Shown here: positions 50,846-60,525 of the stretch, piece by piece
How the letters are laid out: each line of letters begins with the position of its first letter
Numbering within the stretch: the first letter of the stretch is position 1
Source: AP-15 sp963772295
Lineage (GTDB): Bacteria > Pseudomonadota > Alphaproteobacteria > ATCC43930 > CGMCC-115725
DNA: 64,000 nucleotides
Assembly: GCA_963772295.1 (NCBI GenBank)
Contig: CAVYWO010000002.1
Location: 1-64,000, forward strand
Direction of reading: 5' to 3'
Notes under the pieces: model-generated
Seen by the model: only the letters and a program-made list of their open reading frames with translations
Told to the model about the DNA's origin: nothing
Databases searched by the model: none
Translations under genes and position numbers: made by a program

Positions 50846-51186
50846 GCGGTGATCCTCGGCTCAGAGAAGCGGCAACCCCTCGTCGACGATGATATCCCTC
50901 CGCCTTCGGGCCTACCAGCGGCAGCGCTGAAATAGGCGCCGCGTCGGGTGTTCTGGCAGTGAACGACCGCTATCAAAGCATGCGCACATCGGGCCGGGCA
51001 AATCGGGAATGACGCATTTCCACCCGGTGAAGCCATTCGCGGCCCGTCGAGATCATCGACCGCGCTCGACCCCAAGCCAACGGCTCAAACCGACCCATTA
51101 CCGACCTTCATGATTGCGCCAGCGGGTGGTCAGAACCGCTCGAAAGCAGCCATTCCCGCCCGACTTTGCTCATGCCAATCGCCAGC
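50846..51186 (-). repeat. Spacer unit T-E (E5) between paralogues 9 and 8
   Basis: In gene direction: trailer T (51100-51180, GGCGGGAATGGCTGC then ATCATGAAGG), then element E with GAATGGCTTCACCGGGTGGA and TGCGTCATTCCCGATT, then GATATCATCGTCGACGAGG and the ribosome site of paralogue 8. Homologous to 39682-40030, and over its E part to 7888-8090 and 54550-54745. It holds no gene; open frames across it are incidental. Confidence 0.75.
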
Positions 51187-54100
51187 TCACGTCAGATCGT
51201 CGAGCAGTGCCTTCGCTTCTTTCAAATCGGCGGTGACGAACCCCTCGCTGAACCAGCCGTAGACCGGGGCGAGGAGATTGCGGGCTTCGGCGCTCCGGCC
51301 CCGCTCCCCCCATAGGCGGGCGAGGCTCGTCGCGGCGCGCAGTTCGAGCGAGCGCGCCTCTTGCGCCCGCGCCACCTCCAGCGCCTTCACGTAGCAGGCC
51401 TCGGCTTCGGTCGAGCCATTCTCGGCCAGCAGCAGATTGCCTTCGAGGCGGCGGATCTCCGCCTCGACATAGCGTTCGCCGGTCTCCTCGACCAGCGCCG
51501 CCGCCTCGCGCAGCGCGGCGAGACCCTCGCCGTAGTGGCCGCAGGCGGCGAGCGCTTGCGCGAACAGGGTAAGGTGATGAGTGCTCTGGAGCCTGGTGCC
51601 AGTCGCGCGGTACGTCCCGATTGCCTGCCGGATCTCGGCCACAGCCTTGTTACTCGGCGCCTGCATCGCCTGCGCCGCCGCCAGCATGATCCGGGCAACT
51701 GCCTCCATCATGCCGAGTCCACGCTCTTGCGCGACGGCGATCGATGCGGCGGCGCACTCTTCCACAATCGCCCATTCGCGGCGAAAGGCGTGGACGACGC
51801 TCTTACAATAAAGGACGCGCGAGCGGGAATAGTCGTGCCGGACGCGTTCGCCGGATGCGATAAATTCCTCACTGAAACCTAGGGCTTGTTCCGGATGGCC
51901 AAGCAACCACCAGCACCAGCCGGCATAAACGTAAGAAAAAGCCCCCGGATCGATACTGTATTCGTAGGCGGAGCGAAGCGCAGCGGCCGCGTCGACGCCC
52001 CGATAAGATGCGATAGCGCTGTCGTAATGCCGGCGGGCCCGCGGCAGATCTCCTGAGTGCATGCTAGTGATGGCCACCGCGAAGTCTCCGGCAATGCCTG
52101 CTCCGGTATCTCCCGTGCGCCCCGCCCGGTGGAGGATCTCGTTGGCGGTCGCCTCGGCTTTTGCCCACCGTGCGGCGCCCCATTCGACAATGATAATTCC
52201 GAACAGCACCGGGATGATGCTCTGGTCATCGTCGATCGCGACGCACAGCTCGCGCGCCCGGCTGAACGCACGGTCGGTCTCCAACGCGGCAAGCCCCCTA
52301 ACCTGAAGGTTTGCCTGGCCGAGCAGCCGTTGCAGCGCCGACTCTTGCTTCGTCCGATCCGCCGTATCAGGGAGCTGCGCTAATTGCACGAGGCTGGCCG
52401 TCAGATGGCCGATCGCCTCCTGGTTGGCCGAACGCCGGATCGCTCGCCTGCCGGCGTCGAGCCAATAGCCCAGCGCACGATCGGGCTGTTGCGCTTCGGA
52501 AAAATTGCGGGCTAGCGCCTCAGGCTCGCGAATCATCCGATCCGGAAAGTGCGCTTCGAGGGATGCAGCGATCCGGGCATGGAGTTGTTGTCGCGGGCCG
52601 CGCAGCAGCGTGCCGTAGGCGGTGTCCTGCACCAGCGCGTGCTTGAACAGGTACTCGGCCGCCGGCGGCGTTCCGCGCTGAAAGATCAGGCCGGCATCGA
52701 CGACGCGCTGGAGCGCCTCCTGGAGCGGTTCTTTGGGGAGTCCCGCGACCGCCGCCGCCAGCTCGTAGGAGAATTTGCGGCCGATCGCGGCGCCGATCTG
52801 GGCAACTCCCTTTGCCGCCGGGCCGAGCCGGTCGAGGCGCGCCATCAGCGACGCCTGCAACGTCGCCGGCACACCAAGCCCGGTCCCCGGCACCGATGCG
52901 GCAATCTCCCCGCGTCGCTCAGCGCTGGCTTCGAGCACCGCCTTGGTCATCTCCTCGACGAAGAGCGGCACTCCGTCGGTGCGCTCGATGATCTCGGCGA
53001 TCACATCCGGCGGCAGCAAGGCGGCGTTGCCGGCGAGCCGTTCGACCATCGCCGCGCCGTCGCCCCGCCCGAGCCGGTTCAGCGACATCAAGGTGACATG
53101 CGGCTGACCGGTCCAGGGCGGCTGGAACTCGGGACGGAAGGTGGCGACCAGCAGGACCGGCAGGCGGTCGATCCGCGCGAGAACGAGGTCGAGTAGCTCA
53201 CGCGAAGTCGGATCGATCCAATGTAGATCCTCGAAGATCATCAGGACCGGTTGCGTTCGGGCCAGCCCTTCGAACTGCCGCAGCAACGCCATAAAAGTAA
53301 GCTCCTTCTTGCGCTGCGGGCTCAGCTCGAGTGGCGCGAAACGATCGCCGCCGGGTAACGACAACAGCTCGACGAGCAGCGACATGTCCCCGATCTCGGC
53401 CGCCGGTGCGAGCAGCGTCGCCAACTTGTCCAGTTTTGTCTCGGGCCCGTCTTCGCGGGCGAACCCGGCAGCGCGTTCGAGCTGGGCGATGAAGGGATAG
53501 AGCGCGCTGTCCTGGTGGTGCGGCGAGCAGAAATAGCGCAGGCGGGTATGTGGCTCGGTTCCGATCTGCTCGGAAAGCGCCGCGGTGAGCCGCGACTTGC
53601 CAATGCCCGGCTCGCCGGAAATCAGCACAACCCGTCCTTCACCGGTCTTCGCCTGCTCCTTGCGGCGCAGCAGCAGCTCGATTTCCTCGCCGCGGCCGAC
53701 GAGCGGCGTCTCTCCCGAGCGCAGTGCCTCGAAGCGGCTCAACATCCCGCTCTCGCCAATGACCCGCCAGGCCGACTGAGGTTCGGCAAAGCCGGCAAGC
53801 GCCTGCGGGCTGAGATCGGTGAGATCGAACAGCCCGCCGACCTGCCGGCGAGTTGCTTCGGCGATGACGAGCGTGTTCGGCGCGGCCAGCGCCTGCAGCC
53901 GGGCGGCGAGGTTCGGCGTCTCGCCGACGACCCCGCGCTCCTGCGCCGCGCCCTCGCCGAGCAGATCGCCGACCACTGCGAGCCCGGTGGCGATGCCGAG
54001 CCGTACCCGCAAATTTTTCAGCGCCGGCAATCGGCCGACCGTCTCGATCACCGCCAGCCCGGCCCGCACCGCCCGCTCGGCATCGTCCTCATGCGCTTGC

Positions 54101-54549
54101 GGATAGCCGAAATAAATGAGAACGCCGTCGCCCATGTATTTGGCGACGAACCCGTCGAAGCGGCCCACCGTCTCGCTGACCGCGCGGTGGTAATCCCCGA
54201 TCAGCTCGCGTAAATCCTCCGGGTCATGACGGGTCGAGAGCGCGGTCGAGCCGACGAGATCGCAGAACATCACCGTCAGCTGCCGGCGTTCGGCGTCGAT
54301 TGGCGGAGGTGAGGTCGGAGCAGGTGTCGCGCTCGTTGCTGATTGAGCCACATCCCGCGTCGTGAGCTCTCCCCCCAGGGCGGTGATAGCGTTGAGGAGC
54401 CTGCGGCGGTGGCCGAAGGAGCTGATGCCCAGCTCCTTCAGGTCCTCTGCGGTCATCCCGCATAGGATTTCACCATCGATGTCATTGTCGCGGAAAAGCT
54501 GGGCGTATTGTTCGAGGCCCAGCCCGCGCAACCACGCCGCTACGTCCAT
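51187..54549 (-). CDS. SAM-class III nucleotide cyclase-AAA ATPase-TPR protein, paralogue 9 (type C back end)
   Basis: A protein of 1120 residues from ATG 54549, chosen at the SAM start MDVAAWLRGLGLEQYAQLF; the frame is open to 54630 over element E. Cyclase with Asp97 (MFCDLVGS), YMGDGV and VVGETPNLAARL; the residue three before VGE is Arg where most copies have Gln. ATPase with GEPGIGKSR and IFEDLHWIDPTS. TPR-like tail with conserved LLAPVYGWFSEGF. It is the most upstream intact member of the minus-strand array, preceded by element E6 and then by phage remnants. Confidence 0.92.
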   Translation of the reverse strand: MDVAAWLRGLGLEQYAQLFRDNDIDGEILCGMTAEDLKELGISSFGHRRRLLNAITALGGELTTRDVAQSATSATPAPTSPPPIDAERRQLTVMFCDLVGSTALSTRHDPEDLRELIGDYHRAVSETVGRFDGFVAKYMGDGVLIYFGYPQAHEDDAERAVRAGLAVIETVGRLPALKNLRVRLGIATGLAVVGDLLGEGAAQERGVVGETPNLAARLQALAAPNTLVIAEATRRQVGGLFDLTDLSPQALAGFAEPQSAWRVIGESGMLSRFEALRSGETPLVGRGEEIELLLRRKEQAKTGEGRVVLISGEPGIGKSRLTAALSEQIGTEPHTRLRYFCSPHHQDSALYPFIAQLERAAGFAREDGPETKLDKLATLLAPAAEIGDMSLLVELLSLPGGDRFAPLELSPQRKKELTFMALLRQFEGLARTQPVLMIFEDLHWIDPTSRELLDLVLARIDRLPVLLVATFRPEFQPPWTGQPHVTLMSLNRLGRGDGAAMVERLAGNAALLPPDVIAEIIERTDGVPLFVEEMTKAVLEASAERRGEIAASVPGTGLGVPATLQASLMARLDRLGPAAKGVAQIGAAIGRKFSYELAAAVAGLPKEPLQEALQRVVDAGLIFQRGTPPAAEYLFKHALVQDTAYGTLLRGPRQQLHARIAASLEAHFPDRMIREPEALARNFSEAQQPDRALGYWLDAGRRAIRRSANQEAIGHLTASLVQLAQLPDTADRTKQESALQRLLGQANLQVRGLAALETDRAFSRARELCVAIDDDQSIIPVLFGIIIVEWGAARWAKAEATANEILHRAGRTGDTGAGIAGDFAVAITSMHSGDLPRARRHYDSAIASYRGVDAAAALRSAYEYSIDPGAFSYVYAGWCWWLLGHPEQALGFSEEFIASGERVRHDYSRSRVLYCKSVVHAFRREWAIVEECAAASIAVAQERGLGMMEAVARIMLAAAQAMQAPSNKAVAEIRQAIGTYRATGTRLQSTHHLTLFAQALAACGHYGEGLAALREAAALVEETGERYVEAEIRRLEGNLLLAENGSTEAEACYVKALEVARAQEARSLELRAATSLARLWGERGRSAEARNLLAPVYGWFSEGFVTADLKEAKALLDDLT

Positions 54550-54745
54550 GCGGTGATCCTCGGTTCGGAGGAACGGTAACCTCTCATGGACGAAGATATT
54601 CTTCTGCCTCTCGACTGACCAGCGGCACAACTAAAATAGGCGCAGTGTCGGGTGTCGGGGCCTCAAGGCCGTTAATGGCCGCTTTCGAGGGTGGATCTCA
54701 CCCGCCCGGGCGAATCGGGAATGACGCATTTCCACCCACAGGCGA
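54550..54745 (-). repeat. Spacer element E6 upstream of paralogue 9
   Basis: About 195 bases matching the gene-proximal part of E4 and E5: TGGGTGGAAATGCGTCATTC at the far end, AATAT replacing GATATCATC near the gene, and GAGGATCACCGC as ribosome site. It is more diverged than E4/E5 and lacks trailer T on its distal side, because the array ends here. Confidence 0.65.
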
Positions 54746-54857
54746 CCTTGGATGGTCGTCGGCGCGGAGCTCAAGATATCCGTCATCGAGCGGCATGCAG
54801 CGCAGGCCCCGCCGGCCGACCGCCAGCGGCACCGATATATGCATCGGTGATTTGGAG

Positions 54858-54882
54858 CTCTCAAAAACGAGGGTTTTGAGAG
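54858..54882. terminator. Perfect 9-base-pair hairpin, possible terminator or recombination site
   Basis: CTCTCAAAA (54858-54866) and TTTTGAGAG (54874-54882) form a 9-base-pair stem around the loop ACGAGGG. No T-tract follows on either side, so a normal intrinsic terminator is doubtful. It lies between element E6 and an integrase remnant, where an attachment-site arm would also be expected. Confidence 0.3.
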
Positions 54883-54913
54883 GAACGGGCCAAACGAATA
54901 CGCAAGAAAATGG

Positions 54914-55270
54914 CTAACCGCGGACGCCATCGTTCGTCGGCGTGAGCTCTCCGGGTTGATCAGGATGGCGCGGAGTACCCTCGCCAAGATCAAAGAGCGG
55001 GGCCGGAGATCCTCGACTTTTCATTTTCAGTGGCGCGGTAATGCGCGGTTCGCGCAGATCACGCAAGGTCGCCGTCGGAATGCTGTCGAGCAGCTTGCGC
55101 CATTTGACGCCTTCAAGCACCGGCGTCGTGCCGTTCTTGACGACGTGCTTGGCGGCCCATGACATGCACCGCTGCGGCGGGGTTCATCGACACCACCTGG
55201 GCCGTCACCAGCCAGTCGAACAGCATGCGCACCGCCGCGAGTTGCTGCTTGACCCGGCGCCCCATACTTC
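54914..55270 (-). pseudogene. Tyrosine recombinase (integrase) fragment A
   Basis: Minus-strand frames give VKQQLAAVRMLFDWLVTAQV and VSMNPAAAVHVM. After a shift near 55160 they give KHVVKNGTTPVLEGVKWRKL and LDSIPTATLRDLRE. This is the end of the core-binding domain and the start of the catalytic domain of phage-type integrases. The motif with the first catalytic Arg and everything beyond is missing or scrambled. It is a decayed integrase of a lost mobile element. Confidence 0.7.
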
Positions 55271-55473
55271 AGCTGCAATTTTCGCCCTCGCAGCCACGTC
55301 GGACGTGCGGATGGCCGTGAGCGTCAGCCCGCGATGTTCGCACCTGCTCCCTTCGATCGCGGCGCGCAAGTCGCCAGTCTGGTGCCGTATTTCGATCGCC
55401 TAGCGCGTCGCCCCGGGCGAAGTGCTCCCGCCGGCGGGACGAGCTCGGCATGCTCAGTGACAAGCGCAAGCTC

Positions 55474-55900
55474 CTAGGCTGATGCTCGTGCCATCGCCGC
55501 CGGCCGCGGCCAGCCGCTCGGCCGGCGACATCTCCGGTACCGAATTTGCCGCTTCGGCCGGTACGGCGACCGCCTCCGTGGCGCGGAAAAAATGGCCAAG
55601 ACGATCCGCAAGGCTGCCACGGTGACCCTCCCTTGTGATCCGCGGGAAGGCTGTCGCCCGCGGCGATCACCGGCAACCGGTGCGGCAGCGGGCGCAAACA
55701 GGTCGGGCTGCACATCCGGAGAGCCCGAGGTTTGCGACGCGGCATTGGTGTCGTACTCGCGCAGCCTGCCCTCGACCGCGCGCACACAGCCTGTGAGCTC
55801 ATCGAGCTGGGCCTCAGTCAGGCCGCGCCATACCGGCTGCGGCTCGGAGATGATGAACATCAGCTCGACCAAGCCGAGGCGATAGGGGATGTCATTGCAC
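55474..55900 (-). pseudogene. Unrecognised coding remnant
   Basis: The minus-strand frame ECNDIPYRLGLVELMFIISE, AQLDELTGCVRAVEGRLREY and PDVQPDLFAPAAAP has protein-like composition and probably was coding. Near 55590 a run of six T residues marks a likely frameshift, after which the adjacent frame (MSPAERLAAAGGDGTS) looks coding. I do not recognise the family. Its place beside an integrase and phage-type genes suggests mobile-element cargo. Confidence 0.35.
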
Positions 55901-56016
55901 TCCCATGAGCGGCGACTGCACGAGCGCCTCGACCAGGCATGGCGGCGTCGGCCAGAAATCGGGCCCACTGCGCGCCGGCTGCGGTCGTAGCGCAGGCGGG
56001 TCCGGACGCCGCGCCG

Positions 56017-56343
56017 TCATGCATCGCTCCCGAGCGGCCGGCGACGGGTGTGGCGCGGCGGCTGGCCGATATCGTTGCCGAGGATCGCGCGCTCGAGGGC
56101 GGTTAGGCGGCGCAGGATCATCGGGCCGTGCTCCTCGCGCTGCATCTGGGCGACCCGGTTGTCGAAGGCCTGGATGGCGCGGCGGATTTCGGTAAGCGCC
56201 TGAAGCACTTCCGGCGCGGTCGGGGCGGTCGGCGCCGGGTCACGTGACGAAAGCGCCGCCTTCATCGCCGCCACTTCCGCAGCTTTGCGTGCCCGATAAG
56301 CGGCTTGCCGCTCGGCGTGCGTCTTGACCCGCCGTTTGGTCAT
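56017..56343 (-). CDS. Small basic protein of phage or mobile-element type
   Basis: A protein of 108 residues from ATG 56343 with ribosome site AAGGGAGCGGC. The N-terminus TKRRVKTHAERQAAYRARKA is basic and helical. A Pro/Ala linker follows, then a coiled-coil segment (VLQALTEIRRAIQAFDNRVA) and a basic tail. The KTHAERQAAYRARK pattern is common in short phage and plasmid proteins of unknown role, possibly DNA binding. The gene appears intact and sits downstream of DUF1376-like and zinc-ribbon frames in the same direction. Confidence 0.6.
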   Translation of the reverse strand: MTKRRVKTHAERQAAYRARKAAEVAAMKAALSSRDPAPTAPTAPEVLQALTEIRRAIQAFDNRVAQMQREEHGPMILRRLTALERAILGNDIGQPPRHTRRRPLGSDA

Positions 56344-57230
56344 GCCGCTCCCTTCATCGTGTGTGGCCATATGTTCGGGTCGATCATGACCGTCCGCCTT
56401 GATGCGTCCAGCCGTCGAAGCCGAGATCCGGCAGCGGCGCGTGCCGGCGCGGTGTGGAGCTCGATGATGACGGCGCCACGTGCGACCCGCTGGGCGGTGG
56501 CGGGGACTCGACGCTCGTCGAAGAGATCGCCGATCGCGGCCGCCAGCCGCCACTTGGTTCTTGCTGTCGCTCGTCGCAATTCACGCGCCCTTCCGCAGTG
56601 CTCGCCATCTCGGAATATTGTCGCTTTGCTGCGGAATGCTTTGCCTTGCGGCCGCCGAGGGCCGCACCAACCGGGCAGAAGGTTTGCCGCCACCGGGCCA
56701 TGTCATCCCAGCGCCGCCGCCGCATCATCCGATCGACCTCGTCGAATTGCCGTTGCGCGGCCGGGCCGCCCTCGGCCTGCACCCGCCAGTATTCGGAGCG
56801 GAGCTCGACCTGGCCGGTATCGGTCAGGAACCGGATGTGCTTGCGCTGGAGGTCGCGCCGGATCTGCGCCTTCAGCGCGTCGCTCTTGCCGCGCCAAACC
56901 ATGACGCGGATGTCGCAGGCGGGACACCGATAGCGCCCTTCGCCGATGGCCGCGAGCTCGCTGCCACAATGCGGGCAGACCTCGCCCGATCGCGGTCGCG
57001 GCGTTTCCCGCGGAACCGCCGGCGCCGGTCGCGGCGCGCTCGAATGCCCTGCCCCGGAGGCGGCCGGGGGCGGTTGCGGCGTCGCCGGCGACTGATGGTC
57101 GATTGGACCATCAGCCCCGCCCGCGCCAGCGGGCAGGCGGGCGCAGCCCGCCCCAGGATCATCCTCCCTCGTGTCTTCAACCCTGCCCTCGCGCGCGGCG
57201 ACCGGTACACCGTCTGACGCTGCGGCTTGT
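56344..57230 (-). pseudogene. Zinc-ribbon protein remnant, frameshifted
   Basis: One minus-strand frame reads CPHCGSELAAIGEGRYRCPA followed by CDIRVMVWRGKSDALKAQIR and YWRVQAEGGPAAQRQFDEVD. This is a clear four-Cys zinc ribbon followed by helical sequence. Near 56690 the coding character passes to another frame (RATARTKWRLAAAIGDLFDE). Upstream the same frame is acidic and Pro-rich and may have been the C-terminal extension of the DUF1376-like gene. Together they resemble phage replication-type genes. No family assigned. Confidence 0.4.
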
Positions 57231-57681
57231 GATCGAGGTATTGGACTTCAGGGAGGGATTCTGGGGGAGACATAGTCTCCCTTTTGGGGGGCGCTGCGCT
57301 GATTTCATTGGGGTTTTCGCCCTTTTCGGGCGGTTTTTTCGGACGGGCGCTGATTTCGTTGACGTTTTCGCGCTCGGCGCGGGCTTTTGCCGCCGCGCGC
57401 CTGCCGGCGTGCTGCGCGACCCAGCGGAGCGCCTTATCGACCTCGGGCGATCGCCACGCTCCATCCTTGATGACAAAGAACCGCCCCATAATCATCGCGG
57501 GGCGGACCGTCTTGCGCCACTCGAGGAGCGAGATGTCGAGATGATTCGCAATCAGGCGGTCGTCGTCGCGGACGGCGCCGCCATGATCCCAAATCAGATC
57601 GGTCAGCTTGGCGACCGCACCATAGATGGCAAGCGAGAAGCCTTCGAGCCGATCGAGCCGCTGCCGGCAATTCGTCGGCAT
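57120..57681 (-). CDS. DUF1376-like phage replication-associated protein, probably 3' altered
   Basis: From ATG 57681 the protein reads MPTNCRQRLDRLEGFSLAIY, then KLTDLIWDHGGAVRDDDRLI and DKALRWVAQHAGRRAAAKAR. The middle matches DUF1376 (YdaU-like) proteins found next to phage replication genes (W..GG.x.DDDxxxA). Its frame stays open to 56872, but composition after about 57120 becomes Arg-rich and non-conserved, while the zinc-ribbon frame takes over. A frameshift near 57120-57230 is likely. It lies immediately beside the truncated cyclase copy 10, on the opposite strand. Confidence 0.5.
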
Positions 57682-57819
57682 GAAGGGGAATCGCGGGGTC
57701 GGATTGACGGCCGCGCGCGTTGCTGCCGCACGGTTTGTCAGTCGCGAAGAAACATCAATGGCGTCAAAGGCGCGATAAGCGCGGTTTGTCAGTCCGCAGG
57801 CCGCAGTTTTCCTCGGGTC

Positions 57820-59324
57820 TGGAATGCCAGCAGGGCACGCCGCCCGATGCGGTCTACACCTTCAAGCACGCGCTGGTGCAGGACGCCGCCTACAACTCAT
57901 TGCTGAAAGCGCGGAGGCAGGGATTGCACGGCAAGATCGCCAGGGTGATCGAGGAGCGCTGGCCGCACATCAAGGCGACCGAGCCCGAGCTGCTGGCGCA
58001 CCACTACACCGAAGCGAAACAGCCCGCAAAGGCGATCCCGCTCTGGCAGAAAGCGGGTAATCTGGCGATCAAGCGCCTCGCGCTCGTGGAAGCGATCGCT
58101 CACCTGAACAAGGGCCTGGTGGAGCTGGTCATTTCATTGCCACCCTCGCCGGAGCGCGACAGCAAGGAGCTGGATCTTCGCGCTTTGTTGGGCATCGCGT
58201 GGATTGCCCTCAGAGGCTGGCCAGCACAGGAAGTGTGGGACAGCCTGCATCCGGCGCTCGACCTGGCCAACGCGCTTCGCCGCAACGATGCCCTGCTGCC
58301 GATAATCTGGGGACTGTTTGCCAATGTATTTTGTCTCGGACGGCTGCCCGAGACCCTTCATTGGGTCGCGCAGATATCGGACGCTGCCGAGGCCTACCGC
58401 GATCCCGATTTCGTGATCGCAGAGCACTGGTGCGCCATGTGCTCCTACCTTTGGCTCGGCGATCCGATCAAAGCCCGGGAGCACGCGGACCAAATACTGT
58501 TGCTCTACAGCGAAGAGCAGCACCGCCATTTGGTGCGCATCATGAACCAGGATGCGAAAACCTTCGCATTATGCTGGGGGGCGGCGGCTGCCTGGATGCT
58601 CGGCTACCCCGAGCAAGCCGTGAAGATGAACTACGCCGGGACTGACCATGCGCGCCGACTGGCGCATCCTTTCGATCTGGGGTTTGCACTGACGAACGGA
58701 GCATTGGTCTTCGATCACCTCGGCGAGCACGAGGAGCGTCTGATGTGGGCTGCGGAAGCCGAGCGACTGGGTCGCGAACACAGCCTGCCCATCCTGACGG
58801 AGTTCCTGGCCCCGATCAATTCCGGAACTGCATTGATCCATAAGGGCGAAACTGCCGAAGGCATCAGTTTGCTCGAGAAGGGCCTCGCCGTCTGGGAGGA
58901 GGGCGGCGGTCGGATCGGCACTCCCTATTGGCGATCCGTCCTCGCCGAGGGCATGGCCCAACTCGGCAATCTCGATGGCGCGCTGCATCTTATCGACGAG
59001 GTCATCGTGGAGATCGAGAGCCCGGACCGGGAGGAACGCTATTATTTCGCCGAAGCGCTCCGCATCAAAGGCTGGCTGCTGGCGCTCAAGGGCGATCCGG
59101 AGGGCGCGGAGCGCGCTTACTTGGCCTCACTCGACTGGGCGCGGCAGCAGCAGGCGAAATCCTGGGAGCTGCGGACCGCGACGAGCTATGCGCGGCTCAT
59201 GCGCGAGCAAGGGCGGGCCGGCGAGGCGCGCGTTCTGCTTGCGCCGGTCTATGGCTGGTTCACCGAGGGTTTCGACACACCCGATTTAAAAGATGCAAAC
59301 GCGTTGCTCGACCAGTTGGCATGA
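57820..59324 (+). pseudogene. Cyclase-ATPase-TPR paralogue 10, 5'-truncated (type A back end only)
   Basis: Homology to paralogues 1 and 4 starts near 57828 (GTPPDAVYTFKHALVQDAAY) within the end of the ATPase region and continues without interruption to the stop at 59322-59324. The complete TPR-like tail is present (LANALRRNDALLPIIWGLFA through LLAPVYGWFTEGF). SAM, cyclase and Walker motifs are missing. The sequence before 57820 is unrelated. Because about 500 codons of the TPR part remain open, it may have been truncated recently, or the TPR portion may still be useful as a stand-alone protein. An in-frame ATG lies at 57720 in non-homologous sequence. Confidence 0.85.
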
Positions 59325-59580
59325 ACTGCTGAGTCGCGTTGTGTGAATGACCGCTCCGGGTCGATAGCGGCTACCGGCCATGCGCGAGCGCTTTTATAGC
59401 GACACCGAATTGGGCAGAGCAAACACCGCCCTTGAGATCATCACACCGAACCGGGGCCCACTTCAGCCGAGAGCTGATGGCCTAGCGCTCCCGATCTGGT
59501 TCTACTTATCGTGCTATCCTCCCCCATGCCGCTTATATGTTCTCGGTCTGTCCGCTTAGCGTGAATCCAGCACCCGTTCT
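59325..59580. other. Intergenic region without recognisable gene
   Basis: The 256 bases after copy 10 contain GTGAATGACCGCTCCGGGTC near 59344, resembling the core of trailer T. Nothing else could be assigned. Confidence 0.35.
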
Positions 59581-59703
59581 ATGGCGCGACCCCAATTCGC
59601 GCGCATCCGCACCTTGGTAAGGTACGGCATGAAGGTTGCCCAGGTCGCCGAGGTCTATGGCGCTGCCCTCGGCGACATCGAGCGCATTATCCGGCGAGCC
59701 TGA
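59581..59703 (+). CDS. Very small protein with helix-turn-helix-like sequence
   Basis: A 40-residue frame: MARPQFARIRTLVRYG, then MKVAQVAEVYGAALGDIERI and IRRA. The stretch from VAQVAEVYGAALGDIERII has the spacing of a helix-turn-helix, as in excisionase or small regulator proteins. It stands just upstream of an integrase remnant, a usual place for an excisionase. No clear ribosome site was seen. The call rests on composition and context. Confidence 0.4.
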   Translation: MARPQFARIRTLVRYGMKVAQVAEVYGAALGDIERIIRRA

Positions 59704-59841
59704 CGGGACGATTTCGGCCTCTCGATTAGCGGCCGGCCCGGCTGCCATCACGGCAAAGGAAAGCGCCATGGGGCAACATGGCGCTTTCACGGGCATCGAG
59801 AGCAGCATGGCGGCTGGGGGGAACCGAACTCCGCGGGGGGC

Positions 59842-60190
59842 CATGACCGACGACACCACCAGCTTGCCGATCGCGATCGACCTCGGCCGCCGCCAGGTCT
59901 CGACCCTCGACCAGCTCGCCACCATCCCCGAAGAAAGAAATCTGGTTGCAAAAGCAGAAGAGCGTGCGGACCCGCCGCGCCTACCGGCTCGACGTGCAGC
60001 ACTTCATGCGCGCGCTCGGGATCACCACGCCGGCCGAGCTGCGCTAGGCCGACCACAAGGCGGTGGTCGCCTGGGAGCGCTATATGCGCGAAACCGAGCA
60101 CGCCGCGTCGTCGACGATCCGCCGGCGGCTCGCGGCGATGTCCTCGCTCTATGCGCGCCTGCGGCTTCGAGAAGGCGAGCGTCGAGCCTT
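59842..60190 (+). pseudogene. Tyrosine recombinase (integrase) fragment B
   Basis: From ATG 59842 the frame gives TDDTTSLPIAIDLGRRQVST and LDQLATIPEE. After a shift near 59935 it reads KSVRTRRAYRLDVQHFMRAL and, past an in-frame TAG at 60046-60048, ADHKAVVAWERYMRETEHAA then IRRRLAAMSSLYARL. This is the complete core-binding (SAM-like) domain of a phage-type integrase. The catalytic domain is missing. A shift, a stop and a truncation make it a clear pseudogene. Confidence 0.75.
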
Positions 60191-60525
60191 CGTCCCGATT
60201 GATCGCCGGTCGCTCGACCTCGCCGACCGGGTTGCGCGCACGGCGTGGTCGTGCCGGACCAGGTGCTTGTTAGTTCGCCACCGGCCTTCGGCCGCCCCAC
60301 CCTGAATGAAACTTTTGGGGTAGCGGCGCCTGAGATATTTTAGCGCGGCCGTCGGCAAAGAGGTCGCGTTTTCTATGGTGCGGAAGAGCCCGTTTGTTAG
60401 TTGGACCCGGGCCACCTCGATCACCCCCACTGGAGCCACGGGGCGGCAACGCCCCCGGAGCACGATTCCTAGAGTTCTTCTTGGTGAGGTCCCCACGCCG
60501 ACGGTGATGGTGTGGAGGAGAGGCG

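Noticed and set aside
50836..51075. Open frame across spacer E5 (FSAAAGRPEGGGISS...).
   Set aside because: Similar peptides appear in other E copies only because the DNA repeats. The frame is not kept open in E1, E4 and E6, so it is non-coding spacer.
57728..57800. Two copies of CGGTTTGTCAGTC at the left junction of copy 10.
   Set aside because: Possible operator or recombination trace, but only two copies and no related element. Kept out of the feature list.
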